In this document: positions 42,140 to 50,598 of the stretch, one piece after another
How the letters are laid out: each line of letters starts with the position of its first letter
Position numbering within the stretch: the stretch's first letter is position 1
NCBI RefSeq assembly: GCF_001982635.1
Contig: NZ_MKFI01000007.1
Location: 186,001 to 250,000 of the forward strand
Length of the DNA: 64,000 nt
Source: Bradyrhizobium mercantei
Lineage (GTDB): Bacteria; Pseudomonadota; Alphaproteobacteria; Rhizobiales; Xanthobacteraceae
Direction: 5' to 3'
Position numbers and translations under genes: made by a program
Notes under the pieces: generated by a model
What the model was told of the DNA's origin: nothing
What the model saw: the letters and a program-made list of their open reading frames with translations, nothing else
Databases searched by the model: none

Positions 42140-43366
42140 TTGCAAGTCGCCGCCGACCCGACCGATCGGGCTGAAGAAATCCTCCTCTCAGCTTCCCGGC
42201 TGTTTGCCCGCCACTCCTATGCAAACGTGACGATGGAGCAGGTCGCGGCCTCGGTTCGGGCCGTGCCGGGCGCGCTGTACCACTATTTCCGCGACAAGGA
42301 AGATCTGATCTTCCACTGCTATCTGCGGGGGCTGGCGATCTACCGGCACGAGATCGAAGCCGCCGCCGAACCCGGCATCGATGGGCTCGAGATCATCAGG
42401 CGCTTCGTGCGCGGCCGGCTGCGGCCCGAAGGCCAGCGCATGATCCTGTTCACCGACATCGATGCGCTTGCCGCGCCCTACGGCAGCGAAGTCCATGCCA
42501 GGCGCTGGCAGAATGCCGCGCTGCTGGCGGACATTCTGGATCGTGGCGTGGCGGATGGCTCGATCGCCTGCGACGAACCGCTGCTCACCGCGGTGGCGCT
42601 GATCTCCATCCTGGACTGGGTGCCGTTCTGGCTGTCGGAACGCGACTACTACACGCGCCAGCAGGCGATCGATGCCATCGACGACATCATCACGCACGGC
42701 GTCTACCGGCGCGAGATCGCTGTTCCCGAGATGCCCGAACCGCTCAGCCTCGCGCCATTCCTCGAGTCGCGCGCGAGCTTGAACAAGCGGGCGGCGAAGT
42801 TCGACAGGATGCTTTCGATCGCTTCCGACAGCTTCAATCGAAGGGGCGCGTCGGGCACGTCGCTCGAGAGCATCGCTGCGGATGCGGGCATGACCCGCGC
42901 CGGGATCTACTATCACTTCAGCGAGAAAGAGAGCCTGCTGCTGGCCTGTCTGCGACGCGGGCTCGCCGGCGAGATCGCCATTCGCGAGCATCTGCAAGAG
43001 CAGAGCCTCGGGGCTTTCGAGCACACCGTTCAGCGGCTTCGCCTGCTGCTGATGCTGCACGACACGCCCTGCGGCCCCAAGGCGACCTACCACAACATCA
43101 ACTATCTCAACGACGCTGACCGGAAGGAATATGTCTCACAGGTGCTGGCGACGATCCGGCAAAGCCAGAACAGCTATCAGGGCTGGATCGACGAGGGCCG
43201 CATCCGCCGCATCGATACATATTTCTCGGAGCGGATTTTGACCGGCATGGGGCATTGGTATCCGATTTGGTTCAAGACCAGGCGTGACTGGTCTGCCGTC
43301 GAGATCGCCGATCATTTCGCGCGACTCTTCCTCCTGGGCCTCAAGCCGCGCCGGCATCCGGCTTGA
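42140..43366 (+). CDS. Tandem TetR regulator: two TetR modules in one polypeptide
   Basis: A 408-residue protein. HTH 1 is at about residues 12-55 (ANVTMEQVAASVRAVPGALY, HYFRDKEDLIFHCYL), and HTH 2 at about 220-268 (GTSLESIAADAGMTRAGIYY, HFSEKESLLLACLRRGLAGE). Each is followed by a helical ligand domain; the second has QVLATIRQSQNSYQGWIDEG near its end. Usual TetR proteins are about 200 residues and dimerise, so this is a built-in pseudo-dimer. The start is a TTG with AGGAAGGG upstream. The ABC operon downstream is a plausible target. Confidence 0.88.
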   Translation: MQVAADPTDRAEEILLSASRLFARHSYANVTMEQVAASVRAVPGALYHYFRDKEDLIFHCYLRGLAIYRHEIEAAAEPGIDGLEIIRRFVRGRLRPEGQRMILFTDIDALAAPYGSEVHARRWQNAALLADILDRGVADGSIACDEPLLTAVALISILDWVPFWLSERDYYTRQQAIDAIDDIITHGVYRREIAVPEMPEPLSLAPFLESRASLNKRAAKFDRMLSIASDSFNRRGASGTSLESIAADAGMTRAGIYYHFSEKESLLLACLRRGLAGEIAIREHLQEQSLGAFEHTVQRLRLLLMLHDTPCGPKATYHNINYLNDADRKEYVSQVLATIRQSQNSYQGWIDEGRIRRIDTYFSERILTGMGHWYPIWFKTRRDWSAVEIADHFARLFLLGLKPRRHPA

Positions 43367-43514
43367 ATCGCCAATTCGCGTCCAGCCGCTATAATGTCTC
43401 CGGCCTCACGAGGCCCGGGACGACGCCGGTTCCAAATGGCGACCGGCGGACGCCTCAGCCAAAAGTTTACTTCCGGTTCAAATCTGCGCCGGATCTCATG
43501 GCATCTCGAAAGCT

Positions 43515-43527
43515 TTATAGCCTATAA
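43515..43527. promoter_or_regulatory. Operator-like palindrome TTATAG-C-CTATAA
   Basis: Perfect 6-bp arms around C, in an AT-rich stretch about 130 bp upstream of the ABC-transporter substrate-binding gene. CATTATAA follows directly. It may be a target of the tandem TetR protein or part of the promoter. Confidence 0.45.
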
Positions 43528-43655
43528 CATTATAATACCTCCTGCTAAAACTTGACGCAGTATTCAAAGCGAAAGTTGCGGAGGCTCGGCAATTGAGGCT
43601 AAGAGACGGCCTCGATCGCTGAAGATCAAGAAACACAAGCAAGGGAGAAACCAGG

Positions 43656-44894
43656 ATGCGTAAGCTGATCGTTGCTGCCACGGCAGCACTGACGGTGTTG
43701 GGAGGCGCGGCGTCCGCGCAGGAAACCATCAAGATCGGCTATATCGATCCGCTCTCCGGTGGCGGCGCGAGCGTTGGCGAGGGCGGCCTGAAGACGTTTC
43801 AGTACCTCGCCGACGAGTTGAACGCCAAGGGCGGCATCCTCGGCCACAAGGTCGAGATCGTCCCGCTCGACAACAAGACCAATCCGCAGGAAAGCCTGGT
43901 GCAGGCGCAGAAGGCGGTCGACGCCGGCGTCCACTACATCACGCAGGGCAACGGCTCGTCGGTCGGTGCCGCGCTGGAAGACTTCGTCACCAAGCACAAT
44001 TCGCGCAACCCCGGCAAGGAAGTGCTCTACTTCAACTACGCCGCGGTCGATCCGAGCATGACCAACGAGAAGTGCAGCTACTGGCATTTCCGCTGGGACG
44101 CGAACTCGGACATCAAGATGGAAGCGCTGACCAACTACATGAAGGGCCAGCCGTCCATCAAGAAGGTCTATCTGATCAACATGGACTATTCGTTCGGCCA
44201 GTCGGTACGCACTGCTGCGCGCAAGATGCTGGGTGAAAAGCGGCCGGATATCCAGGTCGTCGGCGACGAACTGCACCCGATGCTCAAGGTCACCGACTTC
44301 TCGCCCTACATCGCCAAGATCAAGGCGTCGGGTGCCGACACCGTCGTGACCGGCAACTGGGGCCAGGACTTCGCACTGCTGTTGAAGGCGGCGGCCGACG
44401 CCGGCCTCAAGGTCAACTGGTACACCTATTATGCCGGCGGCGCCGGCGGACCGACCGCGATCAAGCAGACCGGCCTCGAGAACCAGGTGTTCCAGATCAG
44501 CGAAGGCGTCCCGAACTCCGGCAACAAGGCGGCGATGGACTTCGAGAAGGACTTCCGCGCCAAGACCGGCATTTCCGTCTGGTATCCGCGCGCGGTCAAC
44601 GAGATGCGGATGTTCAAGGCGGCCGCCGAGAAGGCCAACTCGATCGACCCGGTGAAGGTCGCAGCCGCGCTCGAAGGCATGAAGTTCGACGTGTTCGACG
44701 GCGGCGAAGGCTTCATGCGCAAGGACGACCACCAGTTCTTCCAGCCGATCTACATCTCCTCGTTCGGCTCGCTGGCCGACAAGGCCAAGGAGCCGTTCGA
44801 CGAGGAGAACACCGGCTGGGGCTGGCATATCGTCTCCAAGATCGAGACCGATCAGACGATGCTTCCGACCACCTGCAACATGAAGCGGCCCTGA
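43656..44894 (+). CDS. Branched-chain amino acid-type ABC transporter substrate-binding protein
   Basis: A 412-residue periplasmic protein with a signal peptide (RKLIVAATAALTVLGGAASA, cleaved near AQE) and a type I binding fold: IKIGYIDPLSGGGASVGEGG, ILGHKVEIVPLDNKTNPQES, ITQGNGSSVGAALEDFV, and VVTGNWGQDFALLLKAAADA. Family members bind amino acids, short amides or aromatic acids; the ligand cannot be deduced. RBS AGGGAG precedes the ATG. It is the first gene of a five-gene operon. Confidence 0.93.
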   Translation: MRKLIVAATAALTVLGGAASAQETIKIGYIDPLSGGGASVGEGGLKTFQYLADELNAKGGILGHKVEIVPLDNKTNPQESLVQAQKAVDAGVHYITQGNGSSVGAALEDFVTKHNSRNPGKEVLYFNYAAVDPSMTNEKCSYWHFRWDANSDIKMEALTNYMKGQPSIKKVYLINMDYSFGQSVRTAARKMLGEKRPDIQVVGDELHPMLKVTDFSPYIAKIKASGADTVVTGNWGQDFALLLKAAADAGLKVNWYTYYAGGAGGPTAIKQTGLENQVFQISEGVPNSGNKAAMDFEKDFRAKTGISVWYPRAVNEMRMFKAAAEKANSIDPVKVAAALEGMKFDVFDGGEGFMRKDDHQFFQPIYISSFGSLADKAKEPFDEENTGWGWHIVSKIETDQTMLPTTCNMKRP

Positions 44895-45028
44895 TCGGCC
44901 ACTTGCGTCGCGCCTCCGCAACCTGCGACGGTGCGGAGGCGCTCGTCGGCCGCCGGCGCGCTCGATGCCGGCACCATTTCGTTCAGTAGGTCTTCACGTG
45001 AATCCTTCGGGTCTCAAACAGGTGCCCC

Positions 45029-45976
45029 GTGGCTGAATTGATCGTCATCTCGACGCTCAACGGCGTCTTGTTCGGCATGCTGCTGTTCCTGCTGTCCAGC
45101 GGCCTTACCGTCATCTTCAGCATGATGGGTGTGCTGAACTTCGCACATGCCAGCTTCTATATGCTCGGCGCGTTCTTCGGCTATCAGCTGACGCGCTGGA
45201 TCGGATTCTGGCCCGCTTTGGTGCTGGCGCCGCTGCTGGTCGGCGCGGTCGGCATGGCGGTCGAACGCTACGGCCTGCGCAACACCCACAAGCACGGCCA
45301 TGTCGCCGAGCTGCTGCTGACCTTCGGGCTTGCGTTCGCGATCGAAGAGATCGTCTCGATGATCTGGGGCAAGAGCCCGGTCGACTACCGCGTCCCGGCA
45401 GTGCTCGATTTCCCCGCCTTCACCATCTTCTCCACCAACTACCCCGCCTACAAGATCTTCATGCTGGTCGTGTCGGTGGTGATCTTCATCGCGCTGCTGG
45501 TCACGCTGAAGCGCACGCGGGTCGGCCTCATCGTGCAGGCTGCGCTGACGCATCCGAGCATGGTCGGCCATCTCGGCCACAATGTCGGCCGCGTCTTCAT
45601 GCTGGTGTTCGGCGTCGGCAGCGCGCTGGCGGGCCTTGCCGGCGTCATCGCCGGTCCCTCGCTGGTGACGCAGTCCGACATGGCCGCGCTGCTCGGCCCG
45701 ATCCTGTTCGTCGTCATCGTGTTCGGCGGCCTCGGCTCGCTGCCCGGCGCCTTCATCGCCTCGCTGTTGATCGGGCTGATCCAGACCTTTGCGGTCGCGC
45801 TCAACGGCTCGCTCGCCAGCGTGTTCGGCCCGCTCGATCCGAGTCTCGGCCCCTCGCCGCTCACCGACATCTGGAACGTCACGATCGCGCAGATCGCGCC
45901 GATCCTGCCCTATCTGCTGCTGGTGCTGGTGCTGATCTTCCGCCCGATGGGCCTGCTGGGGACGCGCGAGTCATGA
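45029..45976 (+). CDS. livH: Branched-chain amino acid-type ABC transporter permease, LivH
   Basis: A 315-residue inner-membrane permease starting with GTG. It has about eight hydrophobic segments, with LSSGLTVIFSMMGVLNFAHA near residue 20 (typical LivH start) and VFGGLGSLPGAFIASLLIGL near 237 as the EAA-like cytosolic loop that contacts the ATPases. 134 bp separate it from the substrate-binding gene, and its stop overlaps livM by 4 bp. Confidence 0.93.
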   Translation: MAELIVISTLNGVLFGMLLFLLSSGLTVIFSMMGVLNFAHASFYMLGAFFGYQLTRWIGFWPALVLAPLLVGAVGMAVERYGLRNTHKHGHVAELLLTFGLAFAIEEIVSMIWGKSPVDYRVPAVLDFPAFTIFSTNYPAYKIFMLVVSVVIFIALLVTLKRTRVGLIVQAALTHPSMVGHLGHNVGRVFMLVFGVGSALAGLAGVIAGPSLVTQSDMAALLGPILFVVIVFGGLGSLPGAFIASLLIGLIQTFAVALNGSLASVFGPLDPSLGPSPLTDIWNVTIAQIAPILPYLLLVLVLIFRPMGLLGTRES

Positions 45977-47265
45977 CCAACGCTCCCACGCCCTCCCTCG
46001 CCGCGGCCAAGCAGGAGCCCGGCAGCGCCCTCGGCTTCTATGGCGTCTGGCTGCTCGCGGCCATAGCGCTGATCGTGCTGCCGCTGATCTTCTCGTCCGG
46101 CGGCTCGCTGACTTCGTTCTGCCTGATCGGCATCGCGATCATCTTCGCGCTGTCCTACAACATCCTGCTCGGCCAGACCGGGCTATTGTCGTTCGGCCAC
46201 GCGGTGCAGTACGGCCTCGGCGGCTTCCTTGCCGTGCACGTCATGAACGCGGTCGCGAGCCACAATTGGCCGATCCCGTTGCCGGTGATCCCGCTGGTCG
46301 GCGGCATCGGCGGCATGGCCTTCGCGCTTTTGGTCGGCTGGGTCATGACCAAGCGCGCCGGCACCGTGTTTGCGATGATCTCGCTCGGCATCGGCGAACT
46401 GGTCGCCTCGTCGTCGCTGATCCTGCGCAGCGTGTTCGGCGGCGAATCCGGCATCACCACCGACCGCACCTCGCTGATGCCGATGTTCGGCTGGACCTTC
46501 GGGCCGCAGATCCAGGTCTACTATCTGATCGCGTTCTGGGTACTGGTCTCGGCAATCGCGATGTACGCGCTGACCCGCACCCCGCTCGGCCGCATCTGCA
46601 ACGCAGTGCGCGACAATCCTGAGCGCGTCGAGTTCATCGGCTACGATCCGCATGTGGTGCGCTATCTCGCCTACATGTTCGCGGGCTTCTTCGCCGGCAT
46701 CGCCGGCGGCTTGACCGCGATCAATTTCGAGATCGCGAACTCCGCCTATCTCGGCGCGACGCAATCGGGCCTCGTGCTGTTCTCCGCCTTCATCGGCGGC
46801 ACCGCCTATTTCTTCGGTCCGATCTTAGGCGCCATCCTGGTGACCTATCTGCAACTCGGGCTGACCAGCGTCACCTCGGTCTGGCAGCTCTATTTCGGCG
46901 TCATCTTCATCGGCATCGTGATGTTCGCGCCCGGCGGCATCGCCGGCATCCTGATGAAGCATCGTCCGCTGATCCGCGCCGGCACCCTCGGTACCGTGAT
47001 CCCGTCCTATCTGGTCGCGGCGATCCCGACGCTGGCGTTTGCGCTCGGCATCATCCTGACCATCGAAACCGTCGCGCGCTTTTCGGGCGGCGACGTCATC
47101 AACCTGCTCGGCATCCCCTTCGTCGCAACCGCGCCGACGACCTGGGCGGCCGCCGCGGTTCTGGTGGTCGGCGGCTTCCTGGTCGCGCGCATCACCTGGC
47201 GGCGTGTCGCGGAAGCCTGGGACCGCGCCGCGACGGTGGCCCGTGATCGGGGGTATCTCGCATGA
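45973..47265 (+). CDS. livM: Branched-chain amino acid-type ABC transporter permease, LivM
   Basis: A 430-residue permease, longer than typical LivM (about 330-425) because of a C-terminal extension with two extra hydrophobic segments (LVAAIPTLAFALGIILTIET and WAAAAVLVVGGFLVARITWR). The core has ALSYNILLGQTGLLSFGHAV near 57 and TPLGRICNAVRDNPERVEFI near 200. It starts within the livH stop (ATGA) and ends within the livG start. Confidence 0.92.
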   Translation: MTNAPTPSLAAAKQEPGSALGFYGVWLLAAIALIVLPLIFSSGGSLTSFCLIGIAIIFALSYNILLGQTGLLSFGHAVQYGLGGFLAVHVMNAVASHNWPIPLPVIPLVGGIGGMAFALLVGWVMTKRAGTVFAMISLGIGELVASSSLILRSVFGGESGITTDRTSLMPMFGWTFGPQIQVYYLIAFWVLVSAIAMYALTRTPLGRICNAVRDNPERVEFIGYDPHVVRYLAYMFAGFFAGIAGGLTAINFEIANSAYLGATQSGLVLFSAFIGGTAYFFGPILGAILVTYLQLGLTSVTSVWQLYFGVIFIGIVMFAPGGIAGILMKHRPLIRAGTLGTVIPSYLVAAIPTLAFALGIILTIETVARFSGGDVINLLGIPFVATAPTTWAAAAVLVVGGFLVARITWRRVAEAWDRAATVARDRGYLA

Positions 47266-48011
47266 CCGCTGCCATCCAAGTCAACGCCGTCGAGAAGAGC
47301 TTCGGCAATGTCCAGATCATCCGCGACCTCAATCTGAACGTCGCCAAGGGCGAGCGTCACGCCATCATCGGCCCGAACGGCGCCGGCAAGTCGACGACGT
47401 TCAATTTGATCAGCGGCCACATCAAGCCGACCTCGGGCGAGATCCGCCTCAACGGCGAGGTGACCTCGGGCCTGCGGCCGTTCGAGATCAACCGGCGCGG
47501 GCTGTCGCGCTCGTTCCAGGTCACCAACGTGTTCGCCCGCATGACGGTGTGGGAGAACGTCCGCTGCGCGGTGCTGTGGGCGACCGGTCACCGCTATGCG
47601 TTCTGGAAGAACGTCGACAACCTGCCCGAGGTGAGGCAGCGCACCGCGCAGATCCTCGACGACATCCATCTCAGCCATCGCCGCGACGTGCCGGCGGGCC
47701 TGCTCACCTATGCCGAGCAGCGCGAGCTCGAGATCGGCATCACGATCGCCGGCGGCGCCAGCGTCATCATGCTGGACGAGCCGACCGCGGGCATGAGCCA
47801 CGCCGAGACCGAGCGCGCCGTGGCGCTGATCCGCCGCCTCACCGAGGGCCGCACCCTCGTCATCGTCGAGCACGACATGAGCGTGGTGTTCGGCCTCGCC
47901 GACCGCATCTCGGTGCTGGTCTACGGCCACATCATCGCCTCCGGGACGCCCGAGGAAATCCGCGGCAACCCGAAGGTCAAGGAAGCCTATCTCGGCGAGG
48001 AGGTCGACTGA
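47262..48011 (+). CDS. livG: Branched-chain amino acid-type ABC transporter ATPase, LivG
   Basis: A 249-residue ATPase. Walker A is the normal IGPNGAGKSTTFNLISG (Lys intact), the signature reads LTYAEQRELEI, a variant of LSGGQ seen in LivG relatives, and Walker B is VIMLDEPTAGMS. IVEHDMSVVFGLADRI holds the H-loop. It pairs with LivF in the transporter. Its start overlaps the livM stop, and its stop codon overlaps the livF start by one base. Confidence 0.93.
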   Translation: MTAAIQVNAVEKSFGNVQIIRDLNLNVAKGERHAIIGPNGAGKSTTFNLISGHIKPTSGEIRLNGEVTSGLRPFEINRRGLSRSFQVTNVFARMTVWENVRCAVLWATGHRYAFWKNVDNLPEVRQRTAQILDDIHLSHRRDVPAGLLTYAEQRELEIGITIAGGASVIMLDEPTAGMSHAETERAVALIRRLTEGRTLVIVEHDMSVVFGLADRISVLVYGHIIASGTPEEIRGNPKVKEAYLGEEVD

Positions 48012-48706
48012 TGCTCGAGGTCAGGAATCTTCACGCCTATTACGGCAAGAGCCACATCCTGCAGGGCGTCGATCTCGACATCGCCGCCGGCGAAGTGGTC
48101 AGCCTGCTCGGGCGCAACGGCGTCGGCCGCTCGACCACCGTCAAGGCGATCATGGGCGAGGTGCCGCCGCAGGGCACCATCCGCTTCAAGGGCCAGGATA
48201 TCGCCGGCCTGCCGAGCCACAAGATCGCCCGCCTCGGGCTCGGCTATGTGCCCGAGCATCGCGACATCTTCCCGAGCCTGACGGTGCGCCAGAACCTGAT
48301 CCTCGGCATCAAGGACCCGCGCCGCCCCGGCAAATGGCGGCTGCAGGAGATGCTCGACATGTTCCCCAACCTCGCCCGCCGCGCCGACACGCCGGCCGGC
48401 GTGCTGTCGGGCGGCGAGAAGCAGATGCTGACCACCTGCCGCACGCTGCTCGGCGACCCCGAATTGATGATGATCGACGAGCCGACCGAAGGTCTGGCGC
48501 CGCTGATCGTGCAGCAGGTCGGCGAGCTGATCGCGCGGATCGCCAAGGCCGGCGTCGCCATCCTGCTGGTCGAGCAGAAGCTGTCGATCGCGATGAAGAT
48601 CTCGAACCGGGTCTACATCATGGGCCACGGCCGCGTCGTGTTCGAAGGCACCCCGGAGCAACTCAAGAATAACGCCGCCATCCGCGAGGAATGGCTGGAG
48701 GTGTGA
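48011..48706 (+). CDS. livF: Branched-chain amino acid-type ABC transporter ATPase, LivF, with Arg in the Walker A motif
   Basis: A 231-residue ATPase. Walker A reads LLGRNGVGRSTTVKAIMG, with Arg40 at the position of the invariant Lys (GxxGxGKS/T). The signature GVLSGGEKQML, Walker B LMMIDEPTEGLAP and the H-loop segment LLVEQKLSI are otherwise intact. With LivG normal, the LivFG heterodimer could have one weakened site. The start shares a base with the livG stop (TGATG). A degenerate copy of its last about 100 bp lies at 51869. Confidence 0.93.
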   Translation: MLEVRNLHAYYGKSHILQGVDLDIAAGEVVSLLGRNGVGRSTTVKAIMGEVPPQGTIRFKGQDIAGLPSHKIARLGLGYVPEHRDIFPSLTVRQNLILGIKDPRRPGKWRLQEMLDMFPNLARRADTPAGVLSGGEKQMLTTCRTLLGDPELMMIDEPTEGLAPLIVQQVGELIARIAKAGVAILLVEQKLSIAMKISNRVYIMGHGRVVFEGTPEQLKNNAAIREEWLEV

Positions 48707-48744
48707 GGCGGCGCTGCGTGGCTACGCAGACGTCGCGTGCTCGA

Positions 48745-49737
48745 TCAGCTCGGGGCGGCTCCGCCGGATCCCCTTCGCGCGAAGCGAACGCCGCGCGGTG
48801 AATCCCCGAAGCGGGCCCGGAACAAGCGATTGAAGTGCGAAACATCCGAGAAACCGACCTCCAGCGCGATATCGGAGATTCGCCGGCGGCCGGCGTGAGG
48901 GCGGGTCAGCAGCAGGAGCGCCCGCTGAAGGCGCAACTCGTTCAAGCGCTCGGTGAACGATGATCCCGATGACGCCATCAGGCGCTGCAGATAGCGGGGC
49001 GAGATGCCCTGGCAATGCGCGACCGATTGCACGCTGAGCCCGGGCTCCTGAAAGTGGATCGCGATGTAGTCGATTGCCGCATCATGCCGCGCGGCCACGA
49101 CGGCACTCGCGCTGCTCTCGCCCAATGCCGGGCACTCGCCGATTGCGAGCGCGACCAGATCATGGATGTGGGCCACGACCGCATGACGAAGCTTGGGGGC
49201 AATCAGTGCTTTCGTCCTGAATACCGACTTCAGATATGCCGTGAACAGCCGGAATGCTTCCGCCTGGTGCCAGATCGGCCGCATGACCAGGCCTTCCACA
49301 TTCGTCACGCGCTGCGCAAGCGCCTCGCGCGGCACGGCCAGACCGAATTGCAATCCTTCGACATAAGTCACGCTGACGGGCTCGGAATGCAGAATGGCGA
49401 TGGCATCGCTGGCGCGAAGCTCGACGTCCTGGCCGCGCTGCGAAGGCCTGCTCCTGCCGGACGAGCAGAAGATGATGCCGACGGAGTCATCGCCATCGGC
49501 AAGGTTGGACCGCAGACGGTTGAAACGCATCGACGTGCCCTTCAGCGCGAGCGTCCGCAAACCCTGGACCGCGTGCAGCGACGCATCGGCCTGGAACGGA
49601 ACCTCCGTTAGCGGTTCGATATCGGCGTGCACGATGCATCGTGCAAAATGCTCGCGCCATAGCGGGACCCGGATACGCTCCGGATGGTCGCGCGTCGAAA
49701 ATTGATACGAGGCAAAATCGGCTGCGTCCGTAGCCAT
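48745..49737 (-). CDS. AraC-family transcriptional regulator
   Basis: A 330-residue regulator. Its N-terminal AraC_binding_2-like sensor (FARCIVHADIEPLTEVPFQA) is followed by a C-terminal AraC domain with two helix-turn-helix motifs (LSVQSVAHCQGISPRYLQRL and ISDIALEVGFSDVSHFNRLF). GGAGG precedes the ATG at 49737. It is convergent with livF. No clear target is adjacent; the 860 bp upstream hold a small frame and the OpgC gene. Confidence 0.9.
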   Translation of the reverse strand: MATDAADFASYQFSTRDHPERIRVPLWREHFARCIVHADIEPLTEVPFQADASLHAVQGLRTLALKGTSMRFNRLRSNLADGDDSVGIIFCSSGRSRPSQRGQDVELRASDAIAILHSEPVSVTYVEGLQFGLAVPREALAQRVTNVEGLVMRPIWHQAEAFRLFTAYLKSVFRTKALIAPKLRHAVVAHIHDLVALAIGECPALGESSASAVVAARHDAAIDYIAIHFQEPGLSVQSVAHCQGISPRYLQRLMASSGSSFTERLNELRLQRALLLLTRPHAGRRRISDIALEVGFSDVSHFNRLFRARFGDSPRGVRFARRGSGGAAPS

Positions 49738-49903
49738 GGGGACCTCCAGCCTTCACAAAACATCAGAACGGAATGTTGCGGCACGCCACAATCAGTCTCT
49801 GCATTTTGCAAATGACGCACCGACCTTCGCTCGATCCGTGCGCATGAGTCCAAGAAGCCATGCTATCGGTCTGCTAGTCTCACTTGCCTGTGATTGTGCT
49901 GAT

Positions 49904-49917
49904 GTGAACTGGTTCAC
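49904..49917. promoter_or_regulatory. Palindrome GTGAAC-TG-GTTCAC
   Basis: Perfect 6-bp arms in the low-GC region. It lies 75 bp upstream of the small frame at 49992 and 166 bp upstream of the AraC start, so it could be an operator for either. Confidence 0.4.
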
Positions 49918-49991
49918 TCGGTGATCAGAATATTACGGATATAGTGATTGCGAAAGTCGCGGCGATTTTTCTCCTTTAAGAGGAGGCGGCC

Positions 49992-50153
49992 GTGACGGCT
50001 CTATCTATAATTGCTGCCATCGGACTGAGTTTGGATATTCCTAGCAACGTGCAAAGCGCAAATCAGCTTCACGAACTTGCTGGAGATCGGTCGAACTCAA
50101 GGAGCCGCAGGCAGGCAAGTCAGTTTGAAATCGAATTTATTTTGCTGCCATAG
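49992..50153 (+). CDS. Possible 53-residue protein with a strong ribosome site
   Basis: A GTG-initiated frame 5 bp after AGGAGGCGG. It reads MTALSIIAAIGLSLDIPSNV and ends FEIEFILLP before TAG. The N-terminus is weakly hydrophobic, but no family is recognised. It would be easily missed because of its size and start codon. The perfect Shine-Dalgarno is the main support. Confidence 0.3.
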   Translation: MTALSIIAAIGLSLDIPSNVQSANQLHELAGDRSNSRSRRQASQFEIEFILLP

Positions 50154-50598
50154 CGACATCGCTGGCAGAGTTCATCGGACATAAACTAACCGCGGCACCG
50201 CTTTTGCCGCCGGTCGAAATGGTCGAAATCTGTCACGTGGGAAGTCAACCTCGGTGATCAAGAAGGCGTTCGATCATGTCCACCATATTCGACATGCTTT
50301 ATCATGAGTACTGTCGTGCCCGCCTCGCCGAAATGCGGAAGCAGCTTTTGATACCGGTCATCGGCGAGATCTCGCGGACGCCGTCGGAAGACAGCGATCT
50401 TGCCGGCCCCCGTGATTGCGACTGCCCGACGAAAGCGTCGCCAACGCTCGGGTAGCCGGAGCACATCCCAAGAGTTGACCCAGGAATTGACCCAAGAGTT
50501 GGCCGGAGGCTGATCCGGCACGCGCGCGCCTCGGAGCATCCGGGCGCCTCATAAGCCAATGCCCGATGAGGCCGCGCGCACGCCGGACAGATCGACAA

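Larger units (their letters stand above)
49738..50598. other. Long AT-richer intergenic region
   Basis: About 860 bp of clearly lower GC than the surroundings, between the AraC and OpgC-like genes. It holds the GTGAAC-TG-GTTCAC palindrome (49904), the small frame at 49992 and three imperfect 12-bp tandem units (AGAGTTGACCCA, GGAATTGACCCA, AGAGTTGGCCG) at about 50468-50504. The rest shows no frame I would call a gene; composition suggests foreign origin. Confidence 0.6.

Noticed and set aside
50468..50504. CRISPR-like tandem units
   Set aside because: Three imperfect 12-bp units with no spacers and no cas genes: not a CRISPR array.
50258..50539. 93-codon minus-strand frame containing WVNSWVNSW
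   Set aside because: The repeat comes from short tandem DNA units; no ribosome site or family, and it lies in a low-GC non-coding stretch.
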